Below are positions 33,983 through 46,281 of a stretch of DNA of 64,000 nucleotides, in pieces. The stretch's first letter is position 1. Each line of letters opens with the position of its first letter. The notes below the pieces were generated by a model. The model searched no databases. It was not told where the DNA came from and saw nothing but the letters and a program-made list of their open reading frames with translations. The translations under genes and the position numbers were made by a program. The DNA lies in the NCBI GenBank assembly GCA_015501075.1, contig JADNYJ010000003.1, positions 248,001 through 312,000 on the forward strand, written 5' to 3'. The DNA comes from Gymnopilus junonius (Eukaryota > Basidiomycota > Agaricomycetes > Agaricales > Galerinaceae).

Positions 33983-36379
33983 ATGATACCCTCGCCCATA
34001 TGGGTTCTTGCATTGCTTTCCTTCCCTCTAACCGCTTACGCCAAGGACCACCCTGCATGGAATGGCTATACGACGCCGGGATCGGTAAACTTTGCGCCGT
34101 TCACTCCGTACTACGTCCCGCCAGGAGCAAAAAGTTACGATTCGACCTCACCTTTTGTCTCATACAGAGGCAGATGGACAGACCACTACTCCACGTCTTA
34201 TGTTGGAAAGTCTCTGCGATCAACAACTGACCCCAACGCGGAAGTGGCTATGACGTTTTCGGGCACTGGCATTGAATGGTTTGGAAACTGTGATAAAAAC
34301 CATGGACTGGCTATTGTTATGATTGACGGTCAACCCATGCAAGAGGTAGATTCCCACTGCGATCAGGCAATTCCTCGGAAACAACAGCGGCTGTTCTGGA
34401 AATACGACCTTGAACCGACGACTCATACTATCAAAATAATCAACACCGGGAAGCGTCCTGGCTCTAATAAAAACACTGCTATTGATCTGGATGCTTTCAT
34501 TGTTACTAGGGGAGATACCAGTTACTCGGCTGTCAATTCTCCGGAGTTATCGAATGGCTCAACTCTCGCGAACAGGGCCACAGCTGGATGGACTCTGATA
34601 CAGAAGGGAACGACAGGCGTTCATGCTATGCAACTAGCTATCATATCGACTACGCACGCCCTGATCGTAGACAAAGTGGAACACAATCCTGTTACAATAG
34701 ATGGGCATCCTGCCTGGGCTGTTCTGTATAACTTGGTCGACCATTCCCTCAAGCCTCTGAGAATGCAGTCGAATTCCTTCTGTGCTGGCGGCTCTTTTCT
34801 GGGAAATGGGACCTTAATAAATGTTGGAGGCAATCCTGTGGTGGAGAGCCATACCTCAGCTGCTGATTTTGGTGACGTAGACGGACTACAGGCTATCCGA
34901 CTATTTGAACCATGCGATTCTCCGTCAGTTGCTGACTGTAAAATGTATGAAAATCACGATCGGATACGAATGGCTAGTCCTCGATGGTACAATACCGTTA
35001 TTCGCATCAGTGACGGGAGCGCTATGATCATCGGAGGTGCTCGCAAAGGTGGCTGGATCAATAATGCTACTGTCAACAATCCGACCATCGAATATTACCC
35101 GCCAAGGATATTGACGGATCTAAAGGCATGCCCATCACTTTGCCCTTCCTTGTCAAGTCCTTGAACTCGAATTTATTTCCTATCGCCTTCTCCCTGCCGG
35201 ATGGGAAGATCTTTATGGCCGCCAATCGCGACGCAATCATCTACGACTGGGAAACAAATACGGAAAGATACCTACCACAAATACCCAATGGTGTTCGGGT
35301 GACCTACCCCATGACAGGTACCGCTCTCCTTCTGCCTCTTTCTCCTGACAACGGCTATACACCCGAAGTTCTTATTTGTGGAGGATCAGCTGTCGACGAC
35401 GCAAAGCCAGGCTATGAAATCTCGTCCCAAGATTCTGCGTCTGCTCAGTGTTCTCGTATGGTCTTGGATGAAATTGGTATAAACCTCGGTTGGGAGATTG
35501 AAGAAATGCCTCAAGCGCGTGTCATGCCTGACGCAGTCCTTCTTCCTACGGGCAAGATCATCGTTGTCAATGGCGGCCGTTCAGGGATATCAGGTTACGG
35601 GAATGTCATTAACCAAGTCGGCGCTTCCAATGCCGATAACCCAGTGTATACGCCGGTTCTTTACGACCCCCTGGCCTCGAATGGGGAACGCTTCAAGTCC
35701 GATGGCCTTCCCAGTAGCTCGATTCCGCGATTGTACCATAGCGTCGCAACGTTGACCCCTGCAGGAAATATCATGATCGCAGGAAGCAATCCGAACCTTG
35801 ATCGAAGCGAGCTAAAGTATGGGACGGAATACCGTGTCGAGTGGTTGAATCCGCCATACCTTTTGCTGGAGAGACCAGAAATTACAGGTGACATACCGAA
35901 TCTGGGTTTCGGGCAGAGTGTCAGATTTAATGTCAAACTTGCTAATGGTGGCAGCAACAGTATACAAGGTAAACACATTTTATTCCTTCCGTGTCAAGCT
36001 GTTAATGATCTCCGCAGTTGTCTTAATAGACTTGGGCTTCGTAACCCATGCTGTGCATGCCAATTCGAGGCTGGTTTATTTAGTTCATTCATATCAAAAC
36101 GGGGTGTTTACGATACAGGGACCTCCTAACGGAAATGTATACCCTCCAGGCCCAGGATGGCTGTATATCGTTGCCGATGGTGTCCCAAGTGAAGGAAAGA
36201 AAGTCATGGTCGGTAATGGACAAGGTCCCCCAATCGATGAAGCAGCAATGCACAAGTGCGTTTCCACTCATTTCCCTGCAAACCTGTTTGCTAATTCGGA
36301 TTAAAGCGTGCTTGAAAATTCTTCTGTTGATCAGTACGAGCGTTCGAAAAATCAAGGAATCAAGGATGACTCCGAGTAG
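33983..36379 (+). CDS. Copper radical (glyoxal) oxidase, apparently frameshifted
   Basis: A secreted enzyme that makes hydrogen peroxide from aldehydes, relevant to lignin decay. MIPSPIWVLALLSFPLTAYA is the signal peptide. About 150 residues of an extra N-terminal module follow (FVSYRGRWTDHYSTSY, FSGTGIEWFGNCDKNHG, DLDAFIV), a beta-rich unit found in mushroom membrane proteins. The radical oxidase domain then shows the thioether Cys in SFCAGGSFLGNG, the radical Tyr in PRWYNTVIR, the axial YH in PRLYHSVATL and a second copper His in VTHAVHANSR, so all metal ligands remain. Frame is lost at about 35105: NPTIEYYPPR runs out of frame and homology resumes one base short as IDGSKGMPI. A last intron (GTGCGT...TTAAAG) joins AAMH to NVLENSSVDQYERSKN; stop TAG 36377-36379. 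Either a recent pseudogene or a one-base assembly error. Confidence 0.85.
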
Positions 36380-36625
36380 TAGAAATAACATTTAAGACTG
36401 ATTTTGATGGGACTTCCCGAACTTTGCCCGTCCACATCTCGCGCTGTTGCATCTTGAGGAAGCTCTATAATATGTCTTGTCCATGCTATTATCACACTTG
36501 TAGTTTCCTGTATAATTTTTAGATATGCATAAAATACACCTTAATTCCGTGCCAAGCTTATGGTTTAAGATCACTCTTATAAATGAGTAAGGAAACACAT
36601 AACGGCTGCTAAAACGCCAATAATA

Positions 36626-37668
36626 CTACAAAGCCCGCTGCTTCATTCTACTGCTAACAGTCCTCAAACCAGCGTAGACTTTTCCAGGAGGTGATCCTAA
36701 AATTAATGATACAATAGCGTCACGAGCAATCTTGATGTTTTGGAAAGAACCCATGATGTGAATTTTACTGCAAGAAGGACATGAAAAGGCGAAATTTTGG
36801 TAGGAATAATGACCTACGTGTCTGCAAGCACTATACGGGTACGAGTGGTATTTTCAATGGTGAATTTTGTTTTACCGTCTTGTCCGGCTATACGACCGAT
36901 GGCTCTGGAAAGGTGATCTCCATGAAGCGTTTTGACGTCCTTAATCTCGAAAGAATCTAGGTATAGGTCGTCCAGCCTCAGGAGGGCGATTGCGTCCTGT
37001 ATAAACAATATGTACATTGGGAAAGCTCTGAAAAAATTGAGGCGTACATTGACATCGAAACCCAAAGCATAGGCCTTGATAAAATCGGCGCCTTTTTGTA
37101 GGGCTCCAATGTCCTTGGTATGCTTTGATGTCTAAAAGAGTGAACACTGTTCAAACAATGAAGCATAGTCAAAGTTTAGGTTACACACCCTAATCTCAAC
37201 GCATCGTCTTTGGACGTTCATCCGCACTTGTAATCCAAGGATCTCAGTCAAAGGACCAAATATATTCAGCCAGTCTTTTTTAAGAGGTGTCATTCGATGA
37301 GGAGGAATAGGTATCCGTCTGGTCTCCGATTTCAATGTGGTCCTCTCAGCGACTGGCGCAATCGGAGGGAATGCTGGTGCACTGGATGTTGCAAGTGTAG
37401 TAGGGTCTGTGTCGATCATCAATTCATCTTCGTCATCAGCGTTCTGCTGGGGGACATTCGAGGATCCTGGTCGGGTGGTAAGGCCGGCGTCTTGAGTACC
37501 AAATGTCATTTCTTCATCGTCATTTCCAGAGCGATATCGCTGCGACGAAGAGGGATCATTGGGAAATGCTGCAGGGTTTTTACGAGTGACCTTTCGACGA
37601 TTTTTTTTCGTCTTGGCTGGAGACGTCGTCCCCTCTGGATCAATAGCTGCAACGTGGATAACGACCAT
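36626..37668 (-). CDS. PNO1: Ribosome assembly factor PNO1 (Dim2), KH domain
   Basis: Nucleolar RNA-binding factor for 18S rRNA 3'-end maturation and 40S assembly. The start [13 protein letters not shown] at 37668 leads a disordered acidic N-terminus of about 125 residues. The KH region includes [36 protein letters not shown] and then, across introns, [38 protein letters not shown] and the diagnostic [20 protein letters not shown] block. [13 protein letters not shown] and [20 protein letters not shown] close it. Stop TAG 36628-36626. This order is unmistakable for PNO1. Three or four introns. Confidence 0.93.
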
Positions 37669-38159
37669 GAGATCGTAGGTTGTATTTAGCCGTGGTAATG
37701 GTATGGATGGGACGGAAATCAAAAATTATTCGGGAGTCACGTTTGTCACGCTCATCCATGAGGGTGAGTCGCTGATTGGTCGCTGACTCTTGAATACCTG
37801 AACGTGAATACCACTAGCATCGACTGACAGCATTCATCAGTTCCGAGAAGATCTTGTTTCATTGAACAGAAAAATGCAAGAACTATAATTGAAGTAAATA
37901 TACATATGATAACTAGCAAGCAGGATGACAATGAAATGCCCAAGGTAAGATTGAAGTAAGAATCCCGAAAGTTCAAACCCGAAATTCAAGGAGTAAGTTA
38001 CCGTTTGTCCGATGTTGTAGGTTGTAGAAAGGCCGTAAAATCAACTAAAACGAATGGATGGCGAAATGCAAAAAGACCGGATGCATCAATGGGCTGAGAT
38101 AGATGAGATATGCAGAGCTGACAGCGTAACAAGGCATGCCAAAAGATGAGAGCAGTAAA
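37669..38159. other. Intergenic region, no gene seen
   Basis: About 490 bp holding the PNO1 promoter and the 3' end of the next minus-strand gene. The open frame at 37752-37976 is hydrophobic but lacks support. Confidence 0.4.
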
Positions 38160-39191
38160 TTAAATCGTATTTCGTCGCAGACGACGTATAAACGAATTTC
38201 GGGCTTCTTGCCACAGTTTGGGCTTTCCAAATACGTAAGGTGGAAGATTAAATCGGCCTCTGCGAAGAATTTCCATCATTAAGAAAGATACTGAAGAAAA
38301 GTTATTAGTTAAATACACGGAAAGTAGGGAAAATTGCTAACATATAATCTCAATGTCGTGGGCGAGCGGATGAGACGCGAATTCTAGGTAGTTTGAACCA
38401 AGTCCAGGAATGCGAGGTGATATGAAGATGGACTTTAGCAGCTGCGCGGCAGGTTCTTGATCCTCGGTACTCCTCGATGACGATGACCACAGTGAAACGG
38501 AGGAAGTTGAATGTAGAAAGTCAGGGGATGCTGATGAGTGCTTGGACTTTGAGAGTGAAGTGAGTCTTGACTTGGGCACTTTGGAGCGCGTGGAGATGCG
38601 AACGACGTTCTGGTAGAAAGTTCCTTTGATTGTCTCGGTGTCATAGTCGAAAAGCTGATAAAAATTCGAATATCTGCGAAGGACATTTTGAGAGGGGAAT
38701 CACGTACCGTCAGAGATTCCGGGGTTGCCGTCCAGATAAACTCCGTGTCAAAACGTGTCGGAATGGCAAGAATCTTTGGCCTAATTGAGAACGTCAAGAT
38801 ATGCGTTTCAACAACAAGAAGGAATACTGACATGAATCGTATGTTGATGAACCAAAGAGGTCGGTGAGAGCCCCAACTTTCTCATCAAGGATGGTAATAT
38901 CTGGTCGTCGACCGTTCCAAATAATGTTTGCGACGATATTGCCAGTGGCATCAGTGAGAATTGTTTGTCTTCTCTCTGCGCTGTGAGGATCAGATAACGT
39001 CCTGATAAAATTCTGTCGTTTAGAAGAAGACGCCACTGGACAGGGATCCACAGGAGAGACGAGAGCTTCTTGGGGAGCGAAGAGTCTCCGTCTGGTAAGG
39101 GTATAGTGAGAATGTCATAAGCGCGTTGATTTGTCGCCACATTGATGAGGGAAGTGTTGAACATGTCGGGGGAGGTGAATTTAAGCAGCAT
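38160..39191 (-). CDS. DUF6593-type protein
   Basis: Function unknown. MLLKFTSPDMFNTSLINV starts at 39191, the beta-strand opening (L.F.SPD..NT...) common in the large mushroom family now called DUF6593. A likely 74-nt intron with a GTGGAT donor joins PKKLSSLL to AERRQTILTDATGNIVANII, followed by WNGRRPDITILDEKVGAL and FGSSTYDS. Next, IRPKILAIPTRFDTEFIW, ATPESLTLFDYDTETIKGTF and a Ser-rich loop with SLSKSKHSSASPDF. The final intron (GTTAGC...CTTCAG) adds LSFLMMEILRRGRFNLPPYV and a basic RRLRRNTI end; stop TAA 38162-38160. The tubby-like beta-barrel fold of this family suggests lipid binding, but that is unproved. Confidence 0.7.
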
Positions 39192-39805
39192 CGTTGATGC
39201 AGAGAGATATCAAGATGGGTACAAATTTCTGGAGAGGGAAGGTTATAACTGGAGAGTCGGTGAAATAGTCGCCTATAAATAGAGGAGGCTTTATGGTTTC
39301 CAAGTTGGGCAATCCTTTTGTGCATTCGGATAGTAGGCAATTAATCCTTGGATCGTTGAGAGCACAGCAATGTCGGCAGAGACGATAAGCAAAGGCAGAC
39401 CAGAAAGACAAGAGAGCTTTTATACCCGACTTGAAGCATGTTAGGCGCCATACGTATCCATTGTCGAGACGGCGAACAATGGAAAAAGATCGATTCGGGC
39501 CGAATGATCCGTAGCAAAATTATCACGTGACATGTTATGATTGGACATGCTTGCTGATGTTGAGATTGTGGCTGTAAACAAAGCAAGAAACTGAACCTAT
39601 AGCGTAGTCTGCCACTACCAGCGACAACGACAACGGCGACAACGGTGACCTCCTACCCACGTAGTTCTCTTACACAACGGCAGGAACGGAATTTACGAAG
39701 ACCAGGTTATTTAACAACCCCGAAGTATTGGCAAACGGACGACACTTGGCCAATCTCTGAGTAGGGTGGGGGATCTCAAAGGATTCTGCGTCGTCAGTAT
39801 TGGTT
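39192..39805. other. Divergent intergenic region DUF6593 gene / SAP kinase
   Basis: About 614 bp between divergent starts. It contains a TATA-like box on the minus strand (39424-39417) and CGACAA-type short tandem units near 39617-39645. No gene is supported. Confidence 0.4.
39417..39424 (-). promoter_or_regulatory. Probable TATA box of the DUF6593 gene
   Basis: TATAAAAG on the minus strand, 226 bp upstream of the ATG. This would imply a rather long leader, so the assignment is tentative. Confidence 0.3.
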
Positions 39806-42800
39806 ATGGCTCACGCAAGACGCTCACCGCAACATAGAGCACCTTCCTCGTCAATTAGCTCTCCTTCGACGACTCGCAGGGGTACTTTAAGGCGTTCTGG
39901 TGGTAGACTTGGATCTTCTCAATTCGTTTCTTCGCCATCTCCACAAGCTCACAGACCTGTTCTGGTTCCTCTGCATCCAAATCTCCGCCGCCTTCCTTCT
40001 CGTGTTCATCTTGCTCATAAAGACGAGGGGTTCGAGCAGCTGATGCGCGATTCAAGTCATGTGATCACTGGGTCCAAGCGGAAGCGCGTCGAGAGTAGCA
40101 ATGAAAACGCTCATACTCATGGCATGGCCACGCGTGGCTCGGGAAGGAAACGCTTAAGGACGGCTGTTTCGACCACTTACTTTCGGGATGATAGTCAGTC
40201 TGAAGCCAGTGACATGGAAGTGGACACGGCTTCTGTACAGAGCAGTGAGTCAGAAGGTTCAGATGCTAGTGGGAATGAAAATTACGATTCATGTAAGTTA
40301 ATTCTACCTCGTAAACGAAAATATCAATCTAAAGTTTGTCAAGCCGACGACTTCCTAATAAATTCAGCTCCCTCAAAGACGCTCAACAGACTCCTTAAGC
40401 ACAGACTTGTCGAACTCTATGAGCTGTCAGGCCTGGCAGGTGATGCAGAATCCCTAACGAAGTCAGATATCATTGATGCAATTGTGAACCATCGGGATGA
40501 CCATGCTTCTGTGCCTCCATCATCGCCACCTGGTAAGGCTGACGGTGCCTCGACGGATTATTCCAGTGACGACGGTCATGTCGCAGGTGACGAGGAAACA
40601 GATGCTGGCCTATCTCACCCTCATTTAAACGTCAACACCTTGAGAAGACGGGTCACAGTGCACGACCTTGGAAAGGCCAACGTTCGTTCAATAAAGAATC
40701 GCAGTCTTTCCATGGGTAACCTTGGCTAGAGGGATCTTCTAAGCCTTTGCGTTCAAAACCCAAAGCTTTAGTGCAGTTGGAGAATGGCCATACTGACGGT
40801 ATTGTCACAAGGTTTGTAGTCCAATTATTATCTACAAAGTAAACATCGTACTGACAAATTTTGCAGGCGGAGAACTTCAAGCCGATCTTCTCCGACGACT
40901 TGTGCGACCACGGCAAGCGTGAAAGTTTGTCCTCCTGCTACACGCCTCCGCTCGCGTAATGTTTCCACTGCTATCCCTACTCCAAGTCCACCGACGTCCA
41001 AGAGCAAGGGCAAGGGCAAAGCAAAGCAAGTCGAGTTCAGCAAGGACGTCGAGGTTCATCTGCAAATACCCTCGAAAAAAACCTCGAAGGGCAAGGAAAA
41101 GGAGCTTGTTACTTTCCTTGATTCCGAGAGTGACCTTACAGAGCTTGATGAGGATACCGAGCCTCCTGAGTCTCTTGCTCAGCCGAGTCCAAGGAGGTTG
41201 CGCAGTAAGGACCGCGAATTAGAAAAATCCAAAGTGAAGTCAAAGGAGGATTCAGATGCCACCCCTGTTGCTCAATCCAAACAATGGAAAGTGGGAAAGG
41301 TTGTCAACATTGACCAATGCGAAAAGTTGTCAGAGGGATCAGCAGGCCGCAAACTACGGGTAACTCCTATGCGGAAGGCCAAAGGGAAGATTGGTAGTCT
41401 GAAAGAGTCTGATCTAGAAGAAGATGTGCAGGAGGACGAGCTCGAGGAAGAGGAGGGGCAAGAGGCAGAATCGGTCGAGGACCAAGACGCGCTGGAAGAG
41501 GTTGAAGTCGATGAGCTTGTTTCGTCTGCATCTGTCACTCCTCCACAATCTCATGGTCGTCGGACACCTGTTCGAAGGCGACTTCGGCCAAGGCGGAATA
41601 GGCGGAAATCGGTGCCCACGGTCGATGAAGAAAACGAAGGTGACGACGAAGAGGAGGAAGAGAATGCACAGGAGGGGGCAGCGGAGGACGACGAAGAGGA
41701 GGAGGAACCAGCAGCGGAAGAAGGGGATGACGACGCTACTATCGCCGTGGAGCCTAGGAAGCTGAGGAATGGTAAAATTGTTGGTGAGGAAGATGTGGAA
41801 ATGGATGTTGATGAAGAGTCTGTTGTAGACGAGGAGGACGAGGATGGAGGTAAAGAAGGGGAGGTAGAGGAAGTTGAAGAGGCTGATGTAGACAATGTCG
41901 CAGATAAGCTTGAAGATGGCGATGGCGAAAGTGTTGAAATGGACGCCGAGGGCGAACCGGAAGAGGAGGAGGCAACGGAGGAAGAGGATGGTAAGTGAAG
42001 TTACATATTTTATTACTAATATCATTCTAAAATTTTGCCTTTAGTCGACTTATCTGTCGCTACAACCAAAACACTTATCCGTATGCGTCGGGATGCTCTC
42101 ATTCGTCTTTGTGAAGCAAGAGACCTCGAACCTTCTGGCACGAAGCCTCAACTTGCCGAGGCCCTTTTGCAATGGCGAGATCAACAGGGCAACGAATTTT
42201 CGTCTCCTTCGTCTGCAGGCACTGTTCGAGCGTCATCGAAGGGGTCTACCCGGAGGAAACGTCGAACTAAGCACCATTCGAGTTCCACGAACACGACCGT
42301 TCCGGTTCTTCTGCGCTCAGAGCACGCTCATGCGGATGAACCCCGCACGCCTGTACCTGGAAAGGAAAAAGAGAAAGACAGTGAGGAGCTTGAGCTGGAC
42401 TTAGAAAGTCTTGGTCTAGATGATCGTGAAATCCCTACTGAGAAGCTCATTAAGCTCGAGAAGATCGGCAGTGGTGGCTTCAAGGACGTCTACATCGGGA
42501 AACTCAAGAATAGGAAGATCGCTATATCGGAGTTTAGGGGCCAGCTGAGTGCTAGTAAGTCCTACGACGTTCTTGAGTAGCCGTTCTGACATGGCGTTTT
42601 TATGCGTAGTGGACATCAAAGAACTGAAGCTGCTCGGAGCCTTCAACCATCCGAATATAGTGCGATTCGTAAGTATGAGTCCCATCCATTTCTGCTACAA
42701 AGGCTCAAGTCAATCATGATCAGCTCGGAGTCTGTATACCTGAAAATACCAAAGAGACTCCGGTAATGATCATTAGCGAGCTATGTTCCAATGGTGATCT

Positions 42801-43515
42801 TTTCGACTATATTCGGAATACGAACGCACCGTCGTTACATAAAGTGGTGAGTTACTTGGCACTTCCCCGTAGTCGTTTGCACTCATGATATTGACCAGCT
42901 TTTAATGATGTTGGATATTGCCCGAGGCCTGGAATATCTTCATACCGGCAAGCCGTCTATCATCCACAGAGACTGCAAGTCGTCCAACATCTTGATAACC
43001 GCAAAAGGCACAGCCAAGATTGCGGACTTTGGTCTTGCCAAAGTGAAGCAGTCTACACGGTCCATGGTCCGCAGCTTGGTTGGTACAGTCAATTGGCAGG
43101 CTCCCGAACTGTGGACTGCACATCCAAAATACAATCACAAAGTGGATGTATTCTCATGTGCTATGGTGTACTGGGAGATGCTCCAGTGGCATCAACCGAC
43201 AAAGAAATTCCCTTGGGAGGTATGTATTCGTTCATATCATGTTTGACCATCGCTTAATTTTATCTTGCAGGGAATGAACGAACATGCCATTTATGAGATA
43301 GTAGGCACAAAACGCCAGCGGTAAATATCTCTATGTTCTTCGGTTACTTTTTTCCTGACAGGCCTCTTTCCAGTCCTGCAGTCAATGGCCTGCGAAAACA
43401 GTGGTGTCCAGAGATTGTCGACCTCATGGAACGGATGTGGGCTCAAGAACATCAAGATAGGCCCACCATGACTGAAGTGGTGAAAACCCTTGAAGAACTG
43501 GTCACCAAATACTGA
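39806..43515 (+). CDS. SAP-domain TKL-like protein kinase
   Basis: A large nuclear-looking kinase of a type conserved in agaricomycetes. Order: a basic/disordered N-terminus (MAHARRSPQHRAPSSS); a first SAP-like helix pair KTLNRLLKHRLVELYELSG near 40377; an extended acidic region (runs of Glu and Asp, 41400-41990); a clear SAP domain TLIRMRRDALIRLCEARDLE near 42070 with KPQLAEALLQW; then the kinase. The kinase starts IGSGGFKDVYIGKL (42470), has HRDCKSSNIL (42965), DFGLAKV (43027), APELW (43100) and ends VKTLEELVTKY. SAP domains usually bind scaffold DNA. Oddity: the beta-3 strand reads KIAISEFRG, with Ser where the VAIK lysine is expected. Stop TGA 43513-43515. About eight introns. Confidence 0.82.
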
Positions 43516-43865
43516 TGATCTCAAATTTTCGGTCTTACGGACTATGTTGTGTATTATTTTTATCGCATTGCAAGTACTTAAGGATGCCTTTCCATTTTAT
43601 TTTACTCCGTTTTATCTATTTTATACTGTAGATCACCTTGGTTGCCAAACCCCCTTTACCTACTTATCTGCTTTTCGATCCCTTACCCGTTTCGGAAACT
43701 CACTTCTAACACTACTCATCACAGTCCTATCGCATTTGCCACTGATTCCCGTGCATTTCCAATGTATCTTACTCCAAAGCAATTCAATCAATTTTAAGAG
43801 AACAATGGAGTACTAAGGTAGAAAGTATGGAGCCCATTCCAAGCAACAATTTGTAGCCAAAGTAT
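43516..43865. other. Convergent 3' intergenic region
   Basis: About 350 bp of T-rich sequence between two convergent stops. No gene seen. Confidence 0.4.
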
Positions 43866-46207
43866 TTAAGACCCAGCTCTTTCTGCCTTAAACCTGGACG
43901 TCTTTTTTTCAGGTTTATGTTCGGGGGTAACCCTGCCTGCAGGTTGCGTCGATGTTGGAGGCCTGGACTCCCGTACACTGGCAGTCATCACAACCGGTGG
44001 TCGATTTGACCACCGTTGATTCTGAGCAGGCGGGAAGGACGGAGAATCTATCGTCACTGCTGGGACTGACGACGCAGGAGGTACAGGTGATGGAGCAGCT
44101 TTAGTTTCTCGTACAGTAGATGCTATTACGGTAGGCGGTCGGTCTGGCCGCCTCACATTCTGTGGAGGGAAAGATGGTGAAGTTCTTACCATTGCAGGCA
44201 GTGAACCTGTTGAAGGTTGAGAACTGGCAGAAATAGCAGCATTTCGAGGCGTAGGAAACGAAGGAGAATCAACAATCATAGAGAAAGTGGGAGGGCTTTG
44301 GATACGAGATTGGATGGCACTCGAATGCGCAGCGAGTGGTATTCGCTCTGCCACCCCAGCTGACATTGTGGTTGGCGTGTCTAGTTTGGGAGAAGATCGG
44401 CTTACTTGCGATAATGGTGCTGTGGAGGAATTTTCGGGCCGTTGTGTGCTTGAAATGGTCATTTGATTTGACGTTGGTGGTCTGCCTGCCGCTGCCCGTG
44501 ATGCTTTGAACTTCAATGTTTTCGACCGCATGCTCGGAGGAGGTAAGCCGTTGGGGAGCTTCGATCCATCTGGCTGAGAGGATGGAGCAGAAACAGGTAC
44601 ATGTGGCGCCAGACTTGAGGCTTGAGCAGGGACCGTGTGGAGATATTCACCTTCTGGTCCGAGGTTGTATACTTCGCCCTTACGTAGTAGCTCTAAGACG
44701 TCTTGCATGGCGGCACCTTCGTCTTCACTTTCACTCTCAGCCTCTGCACCGATAAGCCTGCCATCATCATCAAGCCTGCCAGTTTTGATAGCACGTTGAA
44801 TAGTACGAGTTGAGGATTCAGGAATAACGGATGCACCAAGAGAAGTTGAGACGGACTCCACAGAATTGGGAGCCGAGGTACTGTATGCAAAAGCTAATCG
44901 GCTTGCTCTAAACTGAGATATTGCGGGCTTCAACGGTTCACGGGAGACTTCCGCGTCTATATCCTAGTGGGGACCGTTAGCGTCGGGAATATCCAAGTAG
45001 GGAACAAAACAAACCATTTCCTCGTCCACGCCATGGATATGATTTGCCATGGCAGCGGCAGCCTCTTGACCAATGGTGCCACGTTTTTTGTGATACTCCA
45101 GGGCAATCTCGCGTTGATGCTGGGCGAAATCGAGATCGACTTGTTCGAGAATTTGCTCTTCGTCAATTGAAACGTCACCATCTACGGAATCAGCTTCATT
45201 TTCGGGTTCGGATTCGTCGTCGGAATCCTGTTGTTGCGGTGGAAAAGAAGTTTTTGGCTGGGTCAATTGAGCGCCTGGAAGTCTTTCCACAACTGACATT
45301 TTCATTGGGTGTTTGTCAAGCAGAGATTGAGACATCAAGGTGGGCCGCTTGGTACTTCGAAGTATTCCGGGTGTCAGATCTCCCCAGTCGATGCGGTTAG
45401 GCGTTTCGACTTTCGTTTCCTTGACGTCCTGTTCTGGAGTTTCAGCAAAAGCGACAGTCTTCTTCTTAATGGACGGCGACCTGTGCTTATCGGCCTCTTC
45501 GTCTTGGATACGTCGGGCTTCCTCTTCCTTTTCGTTTTTCTCTTTGGCTTTGCTCATGTTCTGTAGAAGCGCGCGACCCATTTTCTTCTGGAACTCTCGA
45601 GCCTCTTTAAGCTTATCCTTCTCCCTCGCGGCTTCCTCTGTACGCTTGGGCAAAATTTCCTCCTTTTCTTGTGACTCGCGTTTTGCTTCCAAAACCTCGG
45701 TCTGTCTTTCTTCTTCCTCGAGTAAATCCAGTATTCGATTTCGTTTATCGCGTAGTCGCTCTCGCGTAGCCGTTGGTAAACTTGCTAAAGGAATCAAGGG
45801 TTCTACAGTGATGGGTGGAGGAATAGAGCGCGTTCCAGGCTCATTTGATTCCGTTATATCGATGATAGGAAGACCCTCTTCATTGACCAGCTGAAACCGG
45901 TTTGAGTAATTGTTAGATTGGCGTCGAGGAGCATGCATACCTCACCGCTTTCATTGTGACTCTGCTTGAAGCCCTGGGGTGCTTCTGGGCCCATCATCTC
46001 TGTGAGCTTTTCCGCAAGTAGAGTGACCGCATCGCTGCTCAGCTTCCCGTCAGAATTAGTGCTAGCTTCTGGAATAATTGCCTGGATCAGAGCTCGTAAA
46101 GCTAGCAATTGTACATGCTCAATTTGGAATCAAAGCACGAAGCTCTTTTGCTTACATTCCTGACTGCCTTCTGCGAGGTTTTGAGTGTTCTCCGCAGGCC
46201 GGGGCAT
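43866..46207 (-). CDS. URI/Bud27-like DUF3835 protein
   Basis: MPRPAENTQNLAEGSQE starts at 46207; an intron joins it to LRALIQAIIPEAS. The body is long, charged and helical (RDKRNRILDLLEEEERQTEV, KLKEAREFQKKMGRALLQNM), then acidic (DDESEPENEADSVDGDVSID). A QREIALEYHKKRG.I segment follows. The second half is Ser/Pro-rich with repeated SPSFP units. DUF3835-like basic motifs recur: SQFRASRLAFAY near 44900, LKFKASRAAAG near 44500 and SRFKAERAGS at the very end. This (S/K).FKA.R motif marks the C-terminus of URI1/Bud27, a prefoldin-like protein linked to RNA polymerase assembly. No prefoldin domain is evident at the N-terminus, so the match rests on the C-terminal motifs. Stop 43868-43866. Confidence 0.6.
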
Positions 46208-46281
46208 TGGTGGTGATAATTGAAGTGCAAGTTGTGTTCTAAAGAAATATTTTTAGAGAAGTGTATTAGATAAGATTAGTG

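Noticed and set aside
35060..35104. A 35-nt intron repairing the copper radical oxidase frame
   Set aside because: Too short for a fungal intron and it would delete the conserved VNNPTIEYYPP segment.
41414..42025. Long minus-strand frames rich in Leu, Phe or Ser
   Set aside because: Antisense of the Glu/Asp-rich region of the SAP kinase gene; composition artefact.
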